This document shows, piece by piece, positions 9,862 through 17,284 of a DNA stretch of 64,000 nucleotides (positions are counted from its first letter, which is position 1; every line of letters starts with the position of its first letter). This stretch comes from Clostridium rhizosphaerae. Lineage in GTDB: Bacteria > Bacillota > Clostridia > Clostridiales > Clostridiaceae. The stretch spans positions 1 to 64,000 of the forward strand of contig NZ_JAESWC010000007.1 of assembly GCF_016765585.1 (NCBI RefSeq), given 5' to 3'. Position numbers and translations under genes: made by a program. A model generated the notes under the pieces. The model searched no databases, was not told the DNA's origin, and was given only the letters and a program-made list of their open reading frames with translations.

Positions 9862-10023
9862 CTATTCTACTTCTTCAAATTGATCTTTACCTACTCCACA
9901 AAGTGGGCATAGCCAATCTTCAGGAACGTTTTCCCAGCTAGTTCCTGCATCTACTCCGTTATCTGGATCACCTATTTCTGGATCATATATGTATCCACAA
10001 GCTATACAAACATATTTTTTCAT
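9862..10023 (-). CDS. Rubredoxin
   Basis: A 53-residue one-iron electron carrier. The two iron-binding cysteine pairs CIACG and CPLCG, the aromatic core and the segment [20 protein letters not shown] are all present, and the length is exactly typical. The start is the ATG seven codons inside the longest frame, because AGGAGG lies 7 nt upstream of it. It is probably cytoplasmic and involved in oxygen or reactive-oxygen defence or other redox transfer in an anaerobe. It appears monocistronic, and no reductase is adjacent. Confidence 0.97.
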   Translation of the reverse strand: MKKYVCIACGYIYDPEIGDPDNGVDAGTSWENVPEDWLCPLCGVGKDQFEEVE

Positions 10024-10210
10024 AATTTTTCCTCCTCTTAACACTCAATTTCATTTAATATTAATTATATTTTACCAACTTCCACGACATATGTAAAGTT
10101 ATAGGCAAAAAATAAATGTTAAATTATTGTGTATGCTTAGATTTTAGCAGCTACATAAATATTTTATTCTATTTCAGTCATATTTATACTACTTATCTAA
10201 TTACATCCTG

Positions 10211-10963
10211 TCAAAACCACTGCTTTACTCTATCTATTATCTTATAATTAGTCAAGTCATAATGAAGCGGTGTAATGGTTATATATCCCTGTTTAAAGTA
10301 ACTTACATCCGTATCTTCTTCATCTTTATCATTTACACTGCCCATTATTTCATAAATAAGATTTCCTTCTTCATCCTTACTCTCAACAAAAACATTATTG
10401 TAAGTTCTATTTCCTATTTTACAAGCCTTAATACCTTTAATATCTTCCTTATCTACAAGGGGAACATTAATATTCAAAACTACATCATCACTTATATAAT
10501 TATCCTTTGCCATTGAAATTATTTCAACCGCTGTTTTTGCTGCAATTTCATAATTGTCTTTATCGCCTTGAAATTCCGAAGACACTGCTATAGACGGAAT
10601 ATTATATACCGATGCCTCAATAGCTGCCGAAACTGTTCCTGAATAAATAACATCTGTTCCTAAGTTTACCCCTTTATTGATTCCTGAGACCACCATATCA
10701 ATCTTGCCTTCAATAAGCTTTTCTACAGAAGTTCTAACACAGTCTGCCGGAGTTCCATCTATGCTGTAGGCTTTTGAATTTATACCTTCAAGCTTAACCT
10801 TTTTCACAATTAAAGGTCTTGTTATTGTTATGGAATGCCCGCAGGCACTTCTTTGATCATCCGGTGCAGCTATTACAACCTCATGATATTTTTCTAATTC
10901 TTTTGCAAGTTTATATAAGCCAGGAGCATAAATTCCATCATCGTTTGTTAAAAGTATTTTCAT
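10211..10963 (-). CDS. surE: 5'/3'-nucleotidase SurE
   Basis: A 250-residue metal-dependent phosphatase acting on nucleoside 5'- and 3'-monophosphates. It carries the N-terminal metal-binding NDDGIYAPG, GTPADCV (about residues 85-91), SGINKGVNLGTD with its metal-binding asparagine, and YSGTVSAAIEA. The full length agrees with the family. A weak ribosome site GGTG precedes the ATG. It stands alone between the rubredoxin gene and the divergent glycogen operon. The 10045-10210 gap below it shows no clear feature. Confidence 0.95.
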   Translation of the reverse strand: MKILLTNDDGIYAPGLYKLAKELEKYHEVVIAAPDDQRSACGHSITITRPLIVKKVKLEGINSKAYSIDGTPADCVRTSVEKLIEGKIDMVVSGINKGVNLGTDVIYSGTVSAAIEASVYNIPSIAVSSEFQGDKDNYEIAAKTAVEIISMAKDNYISDDVVLNINVPLVDKEDIKGIKACKIGNRTYNNVFVESKDEEGNLIYEIMGSVNDKDEEDTDVSYFKQGYITITPLHYDLTNYKIIDRVKQWF

Positions 10964-11106
10964 ATATACACCAGCCTTTAAAGTTTTTTCTATTTATATT
11001 ATAACTATAAATAATTATTAGTACACTCTATTCTACGTAATGTTGACACAACACTAAAAATATATTTCAACTATTTAAAAATTTAAAATAGTACAGTGTA
11101 TTATTA

Positions 11107-11135
11107 TTGACGGTGCCTTATAAACAAGGTACTAT
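11107..11135 (+). promoter_or_regulatory. Promoter of the glycogen operon
   Basis: -35 TTGACG (11107-11112), a 17-bp spacer, and -10 TACTAT (11130-11135). This is the best sigma-A-type match upstream of glgB. It would give a leader of about 155 nt before the glgB start. The remainder of the surE-glgB gap (10964-11106) is AT-rich with no clear site. Confidence 0.6.
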
Positions 11136-11213
11136 ATATCTATAGAGACTTATGGGTTTAATATAAATATTATTTAATTAAAATATGAAGGTTTTCAATC
11201 ATGTTATTGCACA

Positions 11214-11269
11214 AACTTCATGTAACCTTGAAATTTTAAATAGGCAGAACATACGAAGTTCTGCCTTTT
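11214..11269 (+). promoter_or_regulatory. Possible transcription attenuator in the glgB leader
   Basis: A terminator-like hairpin pairs 11243-11250 (GGCAGAAC) with 11258-11265 (GTTCTGCC) and is followed by TTTTG. Upstream, AACTTCATGT at 11214-11223 can instead pair with 11249-11252 and 11255-11260, which would break the terminator stem, so an antiterminator is possible. The sensed signal is unknown and no known riboswitch or protein site is recognised. The hairpin is seen; regulation is inferred. Confidence 0.45.
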
Positions 11270-11295
11270 GTTATATAAGTCAAAGGAAGTGCTTT

Positions 11296-13257
11296 ATGAA
11301 TACAATAAAAAATAAAAAAATAGAACTGCGCAAAATACAAAAGATAAAACTTTATAATATTTTAGGCAGTCATGAAACAACTATAAATGGTGTTAAAGGA
11401 GTTCGCTTTTTTCTATGGGCTCCTAATGCAAGAGAAGTAAAAGTTGTAGGAACCTTTAATAATTGGATAGGCAGCAAGCATATAATGAAAAGTAATAAAA
11501 AACTAGGTTTATGGATCTTGTTTATTCCTAATCTTTGCTCTGGTGATATTTATAAATATGAAATTACAACTTACGATGGTAAAAATCAGCTTAAGTCTGA
11601 TCCTTTTGCTTTTTATTCCGAATTAAGACCTAATACCGCTTCAATGATAGTTAACTTAGATAATTTTGAATGGAATGATAATGAATGGCTTTTAAAAAGA
11701 AGCTCTGAGGCTTTATATGATAAGCCATTAAATATTTATGAAGTTCATCTCGGATCGTGGAAAATGAATGATAATGAAGAATTTCTAAATTATAGAGAAA
11801 TAGCTGACAAACTTCTAGAATACATACTTTATATGGGGTATACCCATATAGAACTCCTTCCTGTTACAGAGCATCCTTTAGATGCTTCCTGGGGCTACCA
11901 AAGTACAGGCTATTATTCACTTACAAGCAGGTTTGGTACTCCAGAAGATTTTATGTATTTTGTAGATAAATTTCATCAAAATAATATTGGTGTTATTTTA
12001 GATTGGGTCCCAGGTCACTTTTGCAAGGATGCTCATGGGCTATACAATTTTGACGGAACAAAGCTCTATGAATATGAAAATCCCCTGCTTGGCGAAAATT
12101 ATGACTGGGGTACTGCTAACTTTGACTTAAGCAGGCCTGAAGTCAGAAGATTTTTGACAGCTAATGCTTTGTTTTGGTTTGATACATATCATATTGACGG
12201 CATGAGAGTTGATGCAGTGGCAAACATGCTATATTTAAATTACGGCAAGAAAGAAAATATGTCTCTAAAAAATAAATTTGGAGGCAGTGAAAATCTTGAT
12301 GCAATAGATTTTTTAAAGCACTTAAACTCATACATATTTAAACACTTTCCAAATGTACTTATGATTGCAGAAGACTCTAGTTCCTATCCTTCAGTTACAG
12401 CTCCAGCTTATTTAGGCGGTGTTGGTTTTAACTACAAGTGGAACATGGGCTGGATGAATGATATGCTGAAATACATGCAAATGGATCCTATATATAGGAA
12501 ATATCATCATAACTTAATAACCTTTTCTCTTATGTATGCTTTTTCAGAAAACTTTGTTCTTCCACTTTCCCACGATGAAGTAGTACATGGCAAAAAATCT
12601 TTACTTGATAAAATGCCCGGAGATTATTGGCAGAAGTTTGCTAATTTAAGAATGTTTTATGGATACATGATAGCTCATCCAGGAAAAAAACTTTTATTCA
12701 TGGGCAGCGAGTTTGGTCAATTTATAGAATGGCGTTTTGCTCATGAACTTGATTGGATGCTTTTAGATTATCCAATGCATAAATCCATGCAGGATTATGT
12801 AGGAAAGCTTAATTTGCTGTATAAATGTGAAAAAGCCCTTTGGGAAAAAGATCACAGCTATGAAGGTTTTCAGTGGATTGATCATCAAAACTATGAACAA
12901 AGCATAATATCATTTATGAGAATAAGTAATAATCCAAAAGATTTTATAATAGTTGTTTGTAATTTCACTCCTATAGTATATGAAGATTATAAGATTGGAG
13001 TCCCAAGCTTTATACACTATAAAGAAATATTCAACAGTGATAGCGACTGTTTCGGAGGTTCAAATCAAATAAATAATGAAATAATTAAACCTGAGCTGGA
13101 GAAGTGGCATAATCAGCCATATAATATAAAAATTAAAATTCCGCCGCTAGCCACTATATTCATTAAACCTGAATATGAATTTAGATTGGAAAAGCCGGCA
13201 TTTGAGGAGGTTGAAGTCCTAAACGGAATTCAACGAGCAATTAGCGAACGGAAGTGA
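11296..13257 (+). CDS. glgB: 1,4-alpha-glucan branching enzyme
   Basis: Transfers alpha-1,4 chains to make alpha-1,6 branches in glycogen. The 653-residue protein has an N-terminal CBM48 domain (about residues 15-110) and a GH13 barrel with RVDAVANML (nucleophile Asp), MIAEDSS (acid Glu) and PLSHDEVVHG. The ATG at 11296 is chosen because AAGGA lies 8-9 nt upstream; an in-frame ATG at 11185 would put the leader hairpin in coding sequence. First gene of glgBCDAP. Its last 17 codons or so, and its stop codon, lie inside a repeat element that starts at 13206, so the tail ending in SERK is probably an acquired, non-native C-terminus. Confidence 0.95.
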   Translation: MNTIKNKKIELRKIQKIKLYNILGSHETTINGVKGVRFFLWAPNAREVKVVGTFNNWIGSKHIMKSNKKLGLWILFIPNLCSGDIYKYEITTYDGKNQLKSDPFAFYSELRPNTASMIVNLDNFEWNDNEWLLKRSSEALYDKPLNIYEVHLGSWKMNDNEEFLNYREIADKLLEYILYMGYTHIELLPVTEHPLDASWGYQSTGYYSLTSRFGTPEDFMYFVDKFHQNNIGVILDWVPGHFCKDAHGLYNFDGTKLYEYENPLLGENYDWGTANFDLSRPEVRRFLTANALFWFDTYHIDGMRVDAVANMLYLNYGKKENMSLKNKFGGSENLDAIDFLKHLNSYIFKHFPNVLMIAEDSSSYPSVTAPAYLGGVGFNYKWNMGWMNDMLKYMQMDPIYRKYHHNLITFSLMYAFSENFVLPLSHDEVVHGKKSLLDKMPGDYWQKFANLRMFYGYMIAHPGKKLLFMGSEFGQFIEWRFAHELDWMLLDYPMHKSMQDYVGKLNLLYKCEKALWEKDHSYEGFQWIDHQNYEQSIISFMRISNNPKDFIIVVCNFTPIVYEDYKIGVPSFIHYKEIFNSDSDCFGGSNQINNEIIKPELEKWHNQPYNIKIKIPPLATIFIKPEYEFRLEKPAFEEVEVLNGIQRAISERK

Positions 13258-13361
13258 GGTTAATGTCCTAAATGGACATTAACGGGCTGGCTAGCCAGTG
13301 GAAACTGGCGAGAACAGACAGCCCAGTGATTAATTGCTCAGTGCTTCCGACTAAAAGGAGG
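13206..13361 (+). repeat. Shine-Dalgarno-tailed hairpin repeat, outer unit before glgC, disrupted by a nested copy
   Basis: It starts at a GGAGG inside the 3' end of glgB and ends at AGGAGG (13356-13361). Stem 1 pairs 13211-13219 with 13225-13233 (one mismatch). Stem 2 pairs 13235-13243 (GAGCAATTA) with 13331-13339 (TAATTGCTC) exactly, although the two arms are split by an inserted 70-bp copy (13259-13328). The family tail AGTGCTTCCGACTAAAAGGAGG-like sequence (13340-13361) is intact. Confidence 0.85.
13259..13328 (+). repeat. Shine-Dalgarno-tailed repeat, nested copy lacking the tail
   Basis: Sits within the loop of stem 2 of the outer unit. Stem 1 is perfect: 13259-13268 with 13274-13283 around TAAAT. 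Stem 2 pairs GGGCTG (13284-13289) with CAGCCC (13319-13324) and encloses an extra small hairpin (GCCAGT/ACTGGC). Only AGTG of the usual tail remains. Confidence 0.8.
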
Positions 13362-13444
13362 TAAAAGTCCTAAATGGACTTTTACGAGTAATTTTCGAGC
13401 GGAGCGAGAGTCTTAAATTACTCTGTGTTCCGATTAAAAGGAGG
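13362..13444 (+). repeat. Shine-Dalgarno-tailed repeat, intact copy supplying the glgC ribosome site
   Basis: The clearest full copy, 83 bp. Stem 1 pairs 13362-13370 with 13376-13384 around TAAAT. Stem 2 pairs 13386-13394 (GAGTAATTT) with 13415-13423 (AAATTACTC) and its loop contains GAGCGGAGCGAG (13397-13408). The tail ends in AAAAGGAGG at 13436-13444, which is the Shine-Dalgarno of glgC, 8 nt before its ATG. Confidence 0.9.
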
Positions 13445-13452
13445 AATTGAAA

Positions 13453-14595
13453 ATGCAGAAGAAAGAAATGATAGCAATGATCCTTGCAGGGGGGCAGGGA
13501 AGTAGACTTGGTGTACTTACAAAAGGAATTGCTAAACCCGCTGTTCCATTTGGTGGAAAATATAGAATTATAGACTTTCCACTAAGCAACTGTTCAAATT
13601 CTGGGATTGATACAGTTGGTGTTCTAACCCAGTATCGTCCTTTTGCCCTAAATTCACATATAGGTATAGGTTCTCCTTGGGACCTTGATAGAAATAAAGG
13701 CGGAGTAAGTATACTGCCTCCATATATGCGTGAATCTGGCGGTGATTGGTACAAGGGAACAGCAAATGCCATATATCAAAACATGAACTTTATTGACAGT
13801 TTTAACCCTGAATATGTACTTATTCTTTCTGGCGACCACATATACAAGATGGATTATTCAAAGATGCTTGAGTTTCACAAACAAAGAAATGCAGATGCAA
13901 CCATAGGTGTTATAGATGTATCTCTTGAAGAAGCAAGTAGGTTTGGAATCATGAATGCAAATGAAACCTATGAAATATATGAATTTGAAGAAAAACCAAA
14001 GCATCCTAAGAGCACGCTTGCTTCAATGGGTATTTACATATTTAATTGGCAGGCATTAAGTCAGTTTTTAATAAAGGACGAACAGGATCCAAAATCAAGT
14101 AATGATTTTGGTAAAAATATAATACCTAAAATGCTTGAAGCAGGCAAAAAATTAGTTGCATATCCTTTTAAAGGCTATTGGAAGGATGTGGGCACTATAG
14201 AAAGTCTATGGCAGGCAAATATGGATTTACTCGATGATAACAATGAATTAAATATACATGATAAAGCCTGGAAAATCTATTCAGTCTCCCCAACCTTGCC
14301 CGCCCAGTATATTGGAGAAACTGCTTCAGTTAAAAACTCACTCATCTCTGACGGCTGTGAAATTTTTGGTGAAGTAATTAACTCCGTATTATTTTCTGGG
14401 GTTTATGTAGGCAAAGGCTGCAGAGTAATTGATTCTGTAGTAATGGCCAACACAAAAATAAAAGATAATTCTGAGGTTAGGAAAGCTATTATTGGCGGAG
14501 ATGTTATTATTGAAGAAGATACTAAAATAGGCGATGGCAGCAAAATTGAAGTTGTTGCTGAAGGCAGAGTACTAGACAAATATTCAGAAATATAG
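13453..14595 (+). CDS. glgC: Glucose-1-phosphate adenylyltransferase, catalytic subunit
   Basis: Makes ADP-glucose from ATP and glucose-1-phosphate, the committed step of bacterial glycogen synthesis. The 380-residue protein has the nucleotidyltransferase signature [28 protein letters not shown], the substrate-site FEEKPKHP, and [18 protein letters not shown], followed by C-terminal left-handed beta-helix hexapeptide repeats (about 290-370). The ATG at 13453 has AGGAGG 8 nt upstream; that ribosome site belongs to a repeat element. It pairs with the adjacent GlgD, as in other Firmicutes, where GlgD modulates GlgC. Confidence 0.96.
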   Translation: MQKKEMIAMILAGGQGSRLGVLTKGIAKPAVPFGGKYRIIDFPLSNCSNSGIDTVGVLTQYRPFALNSHIGIGSPWDLDRNKGGVSILPPYMRESGGDWYKGTANAIYQNMNFIDSFNPEYVLILSGDHIYKMDYSKMLEFHKQRNADATIGVIDVSLEEASRFGIMNANETYEIYEFEEKPKHPKSTLASMGIYIFNWQALSQFLIKDEQDPKSSNDFGKNIIPKMLEAGKKLVAYPFKGYWKDVGTIESLWQANMDLLDDNNELNIHDKAWKIYSVSPTLPAQYIGETASVKNSLISDGCEIFGEVINSVLFSGVYVGKGCRVIDSVVMANTKIKDNSEVRKAIIGGDVIIEEDTKIGDGSKIEVVAEGRVLDKYSEI

Positions 14596-14628
14596 ATTTA
14601 ATTCAAGGTTGATGGGAGATGAAACTCT

Positions 14629-15741
14629 ATGCTTAAAAATTACATGGGAATATTAATGTTAAATGAAAATGACGATAAAATAAAAAGACTTACAAGGAAT
14701 AGACCCTTAGCCTCCATCCCCTTTGGCGGAAGATATAGAATAATTGATTTTGTTCTTTCAAATATGGTTAATTCAGGTGTTACAAATATAGGAATGTTTA
14801 CTGATGGAAAAACAAGATCTCTTATGGATCATATCGGCTCGGGAAAGCCCTGGGATTTAGACAGGAAAATAAATGGTTTATTTATCTTCCAATTAGACAA
14901 GAATAATTATTATATGAATGAAATTGAAAGCTTAAAAAACAATATAGAGTATTTTTATAAAAGCAAAGAAGAGTATGTTATTCTTTCCTCCTCTTATATG
15001 GTTTGCAATATAGATTATAAATCAGCTGCTGCTTACCATGAAGCCTCCGGCTCGGATATTACTATAATATATAACCATGCAGAAAACTGCAAATCAAACT
15101 TTATCGACTCCAGTATTTTAAATTTAGATGAGAATAACAATGTGCTCAGTGTGGGCAAGAATATAGGCACAGATAATATAAACAATATATCTATGGAAAT
15201 GTTCATAATGAAAAAGGAAGTTCTTATAAACCTAACTCTCGAATGTATTAAATCCGGCTATTATAGTTCCATTAAAGAAGCTATATACAAGAAGCTTGGA
15301 AATCTTAAAGTAAATGCTTATGAATTTAAGGGTTACGTAAGCTGTATAAATTCTGCTGAGGTTTATTATAAAACGAGCTTGGACCTATTGAACTTAAATA
15401 TAAATAACGAATTGTTTTTCAGTAATGGACTCATCTACACAAAATCCCAGGATGAACCCCCTACTAAATACTCAAACTCTTCAAAGGTTTCAAACTCATT
15501 AATAGCTAATGGCTGTATAATAGATGGCTGCATCGAAAGCAGTGTTATATTTAGAAGAGTGAAGATACACGAAAGTGCTGAGATTAAGAACTGTATTATA
15601 ATGCAAAACTGTGAAATTAAAGCTGGCGCAAAACTTAGCAATATTATAATAGATAAAAATATTGTAATAGAAGAAGGAAAAGAACTAAAGGGTGATATGG
15701 ATATCCCCTTAGTTGTCGAAAAGAAGCTTTACTTTGAATAA
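14629..15741 (+). CDS. glgD: Glucose-1-phosphate adenylyltransferase regulatory subunit GlgD
   Basis: A paralogue of GlgC (370 residues) with the same overall fold: PFGGRYRIIDFVLSNMVNSG and C-terminal hexapeptide repeats are recognisable. The N-terminal catalytic glycine-rich loop is degenerate (MGILMLNENDDKIKRLTR instead of AGGQGSRL). That is the usual GlgD pattern, and it fits a non-catalytic or weakly catalytic regulatory partner of GlgC. It follows glgC by 33 bp, with GGGAGATG before the ATG, and lies in the same operon. Confidence 0.94.
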   Translation: MLKNYMGILMLNENDDKIKRLTRNRPLASIPFGGRYRIIDFVLSNMVNSGVTNIGMFTDGKTRSLMDHIGSGKPWDLDRKINGLFIFQLDKNNYYMNEIESLKNNIEYFYKSKEEYVILSSSYMVCNIDYKSAAAYHEASGSDITIIYNHAENCKSNFIDSSILNLDENNNVLSVGKNIGTDNINNISMEMFIMKKEVLINLTLECIKSGYYSSIKEAIYKKLGNLKVNAYEFKGYVSCINSAEVYYKTSLDLLNLNINNELFFSNGLIYTKSQDEPPTKYSNSSKVSNSLIANGCIIDGCIESSVIFRRVKIHESAEIKNCIIMQNCEIKAGAKLSNIIIDKNIVIEEGKELKGDMDIPLVVEKKLYFE

Positions 15742-15765
15742 ACTTTTAGAAAGAGGAGATTAGTT

Positions 15766-17196
15766 ATGAAAATACTTTTTGCATCTTCAGAAGCTCATCC
15801 ATTTATAAAGTCAGGAGGTCTTGGCGATGTGGCTTATGCTCTTCCTAAGGCACTTCGAAAAATGGGTGTAGACATTAGAGTCATAATCCCAAAGTATTCA
15901 GATATAAAACAAGAATTTAAGGACAAAATGATTACTCTTGAAACCTTTAATGTTCCTGTTGGTTGGAGAAATCAATACGGCGGACTTCAATATCTGGAAT
16001 ATGACGGTATCCCCTTCTACTTTATAGATAATGAATACTATTTTAAGAGACCAAGTTCCTATGGCTTCTATGACGATGGAGAAAGATTTGCTTACTTTTC
16101 CAGAGCAGCACTTGAAGCAGTTAATCATATGGTTGATTTTACTCCCGATATTATTCACTTGAACGACTGGCATACAGGCATGATAGCTCCTATAATGAAA
16201 GAACACTTTAAAGGTAATCCTAGATTTAAAGATATTAAAACAATATTTACTATTCATAATCTTCAGTACCAGGGAGTCTTTCCAAAGGAAACCTTAGGCG
16301 ACTTATTAAGCCTTGGAGATAATTACTTTTCTGAAGATATGTTAAAATATTATGATGGTATTTCCTTTATGAAGGGCGGACTCAACTTTTCTGACAAAAT
16401 AACCACAGTAAGCAGCTCTTATGCAGAGGAAATAAAAACTCCATTCTACGGTGAAGGTCTTCATGGACTTATGCAGGTTAGAGGCAATGACTTAAGCGGG
16501 ATAGTAAACGGAATAGATACGGAACTGTTTAATCCTAGAGAAGATAAAGAATTATTTTATAACTTTGATTATAATGATATTAGTGGTAAAGCAAAAAACA
16601 AACTAGAACTTCAAAAAAGCTTAAACCTTCCTGTTAATGAAAATATTCCTATGATAGGAATGGTTACAAGATTAGCTTCACAAAAGGGAATAGACTTACT
16701 GGCTCATATTATTGAAGAATTGCTAGCGCTAGATATACAACTTGTAGTGCTTGGAACTGGAGAGCAAAAATTTGAAGAAATGTTACGCTACTACGCTGGG
16801 GTTAGCAAAGACAAACTTTCTGCAAACATAACCTTTAACAATACTCTTGCAAAAAGAATTTATGCTTCCTCTGATCTGTTCCTTATGCCTTCACTGTTCG
16901 AGCCTTGCGGTATAGGACAGCTTCTTGCACTTAGATATGGTACTTTGCCTGTTGTTCGTGAAACTGGTGGTCTAAAAGACACAGTTCATGCCTTTAATGA
17001 ATATACTAATGAAGGAAATGGTTTTTCCTTTTCAAATTATAATGCTCATGATATGCTTTATACTATAAAAAGAGCACTTAATTTTTATGAAAATAAGGAG
17101 TTGTGGAACAATCTTGTAAAGAATGCTATGCTTATAGATAACAGCTGGAAAAAATCAGCTTTAGAATACAAAAATCTATACGATTCCTTATTATAG
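15766..17196 (+). CDS. glgA: Glycogen synthase (ADP-glucose type)
   Basis: A GT5 glucosyltransferase extending alpha-1,4-glucan from ADP-glucose. The 476-residue length is standard. The N-terminal ADP-glucose-binding KSGGLGDVAYALPKAL (about residues 15-30), the central HLNDWHTG, and the C-terminal MPSLFEPCGIGQLLALRYGT with the conserved glutamate are all present. AGAGGAG precedes the start, 24 bp after glgD. With GlgC/D it completes the synthesis arm; GlgB branches the product and GlgP degrades it. Confidence 0.97.
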   Translation: MKILFASSEAHPFIKSGGLGDVAYALPKALRKMGVDIRVIIPKYSDIKQEFKDKMITLETFNVPVGWRNQYGGLQYLEYDGIPFYFIDNEYYFKRPSSYGFYDDGERFAYFSRAALEAVNHMVDFTPDIIHLNDWHTGMIAPIMKEHFKGNPRFKDIKTIFTIHNLQYQGVFPKETLGDLLSLGDNYFSEDMLKYYDGISFMKGGLNFSDKITTVSSSYAEEIKTPFYGEGLHGLMQVRGNDLSGIVNGIDTELFNPREDKELFYNFDYNDISGKAKNKLELQKSLNLPVNENIPMIGMVTRLASQKGIDLLAHIIEELLALDIQLVVLGTGEQKFEEMLRYYAGVSKDKLSANITFNNTLAKRIYASSDLFLMPSLFEPCGIGQLLALRYGTLPVVRETGGLKDTVHAFNEYTNEGNGFSFSNYNAHDMLYTIKRALNFYENKELWNNLVKNAMLIDNSWKKSALEYKNLYDSLL

Positions 17197-17208
17197 AATA
17201 ATAATTTT

Positions 17209-17235
17209 AGTAGACAGCAGTATTTGCTGTCTACT
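17209..17235 (+). terminator. Intercistronic hairpin between glgA and glgP
   Basis: A perfect 11-bp stem (17209-17219 with 17225-17235) around GTATT lies 13 bp after glgA. There is no strong T run, so it may be a partial terminator or an mRNA 3'-end stabiliser separating synthesis from degradation genes. Confidence 0.55.
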
Positions 17236-17284
17236 GTTATATTAGGGATATTTATACGTTTTCAAAATATAAAGGAGAATCATA

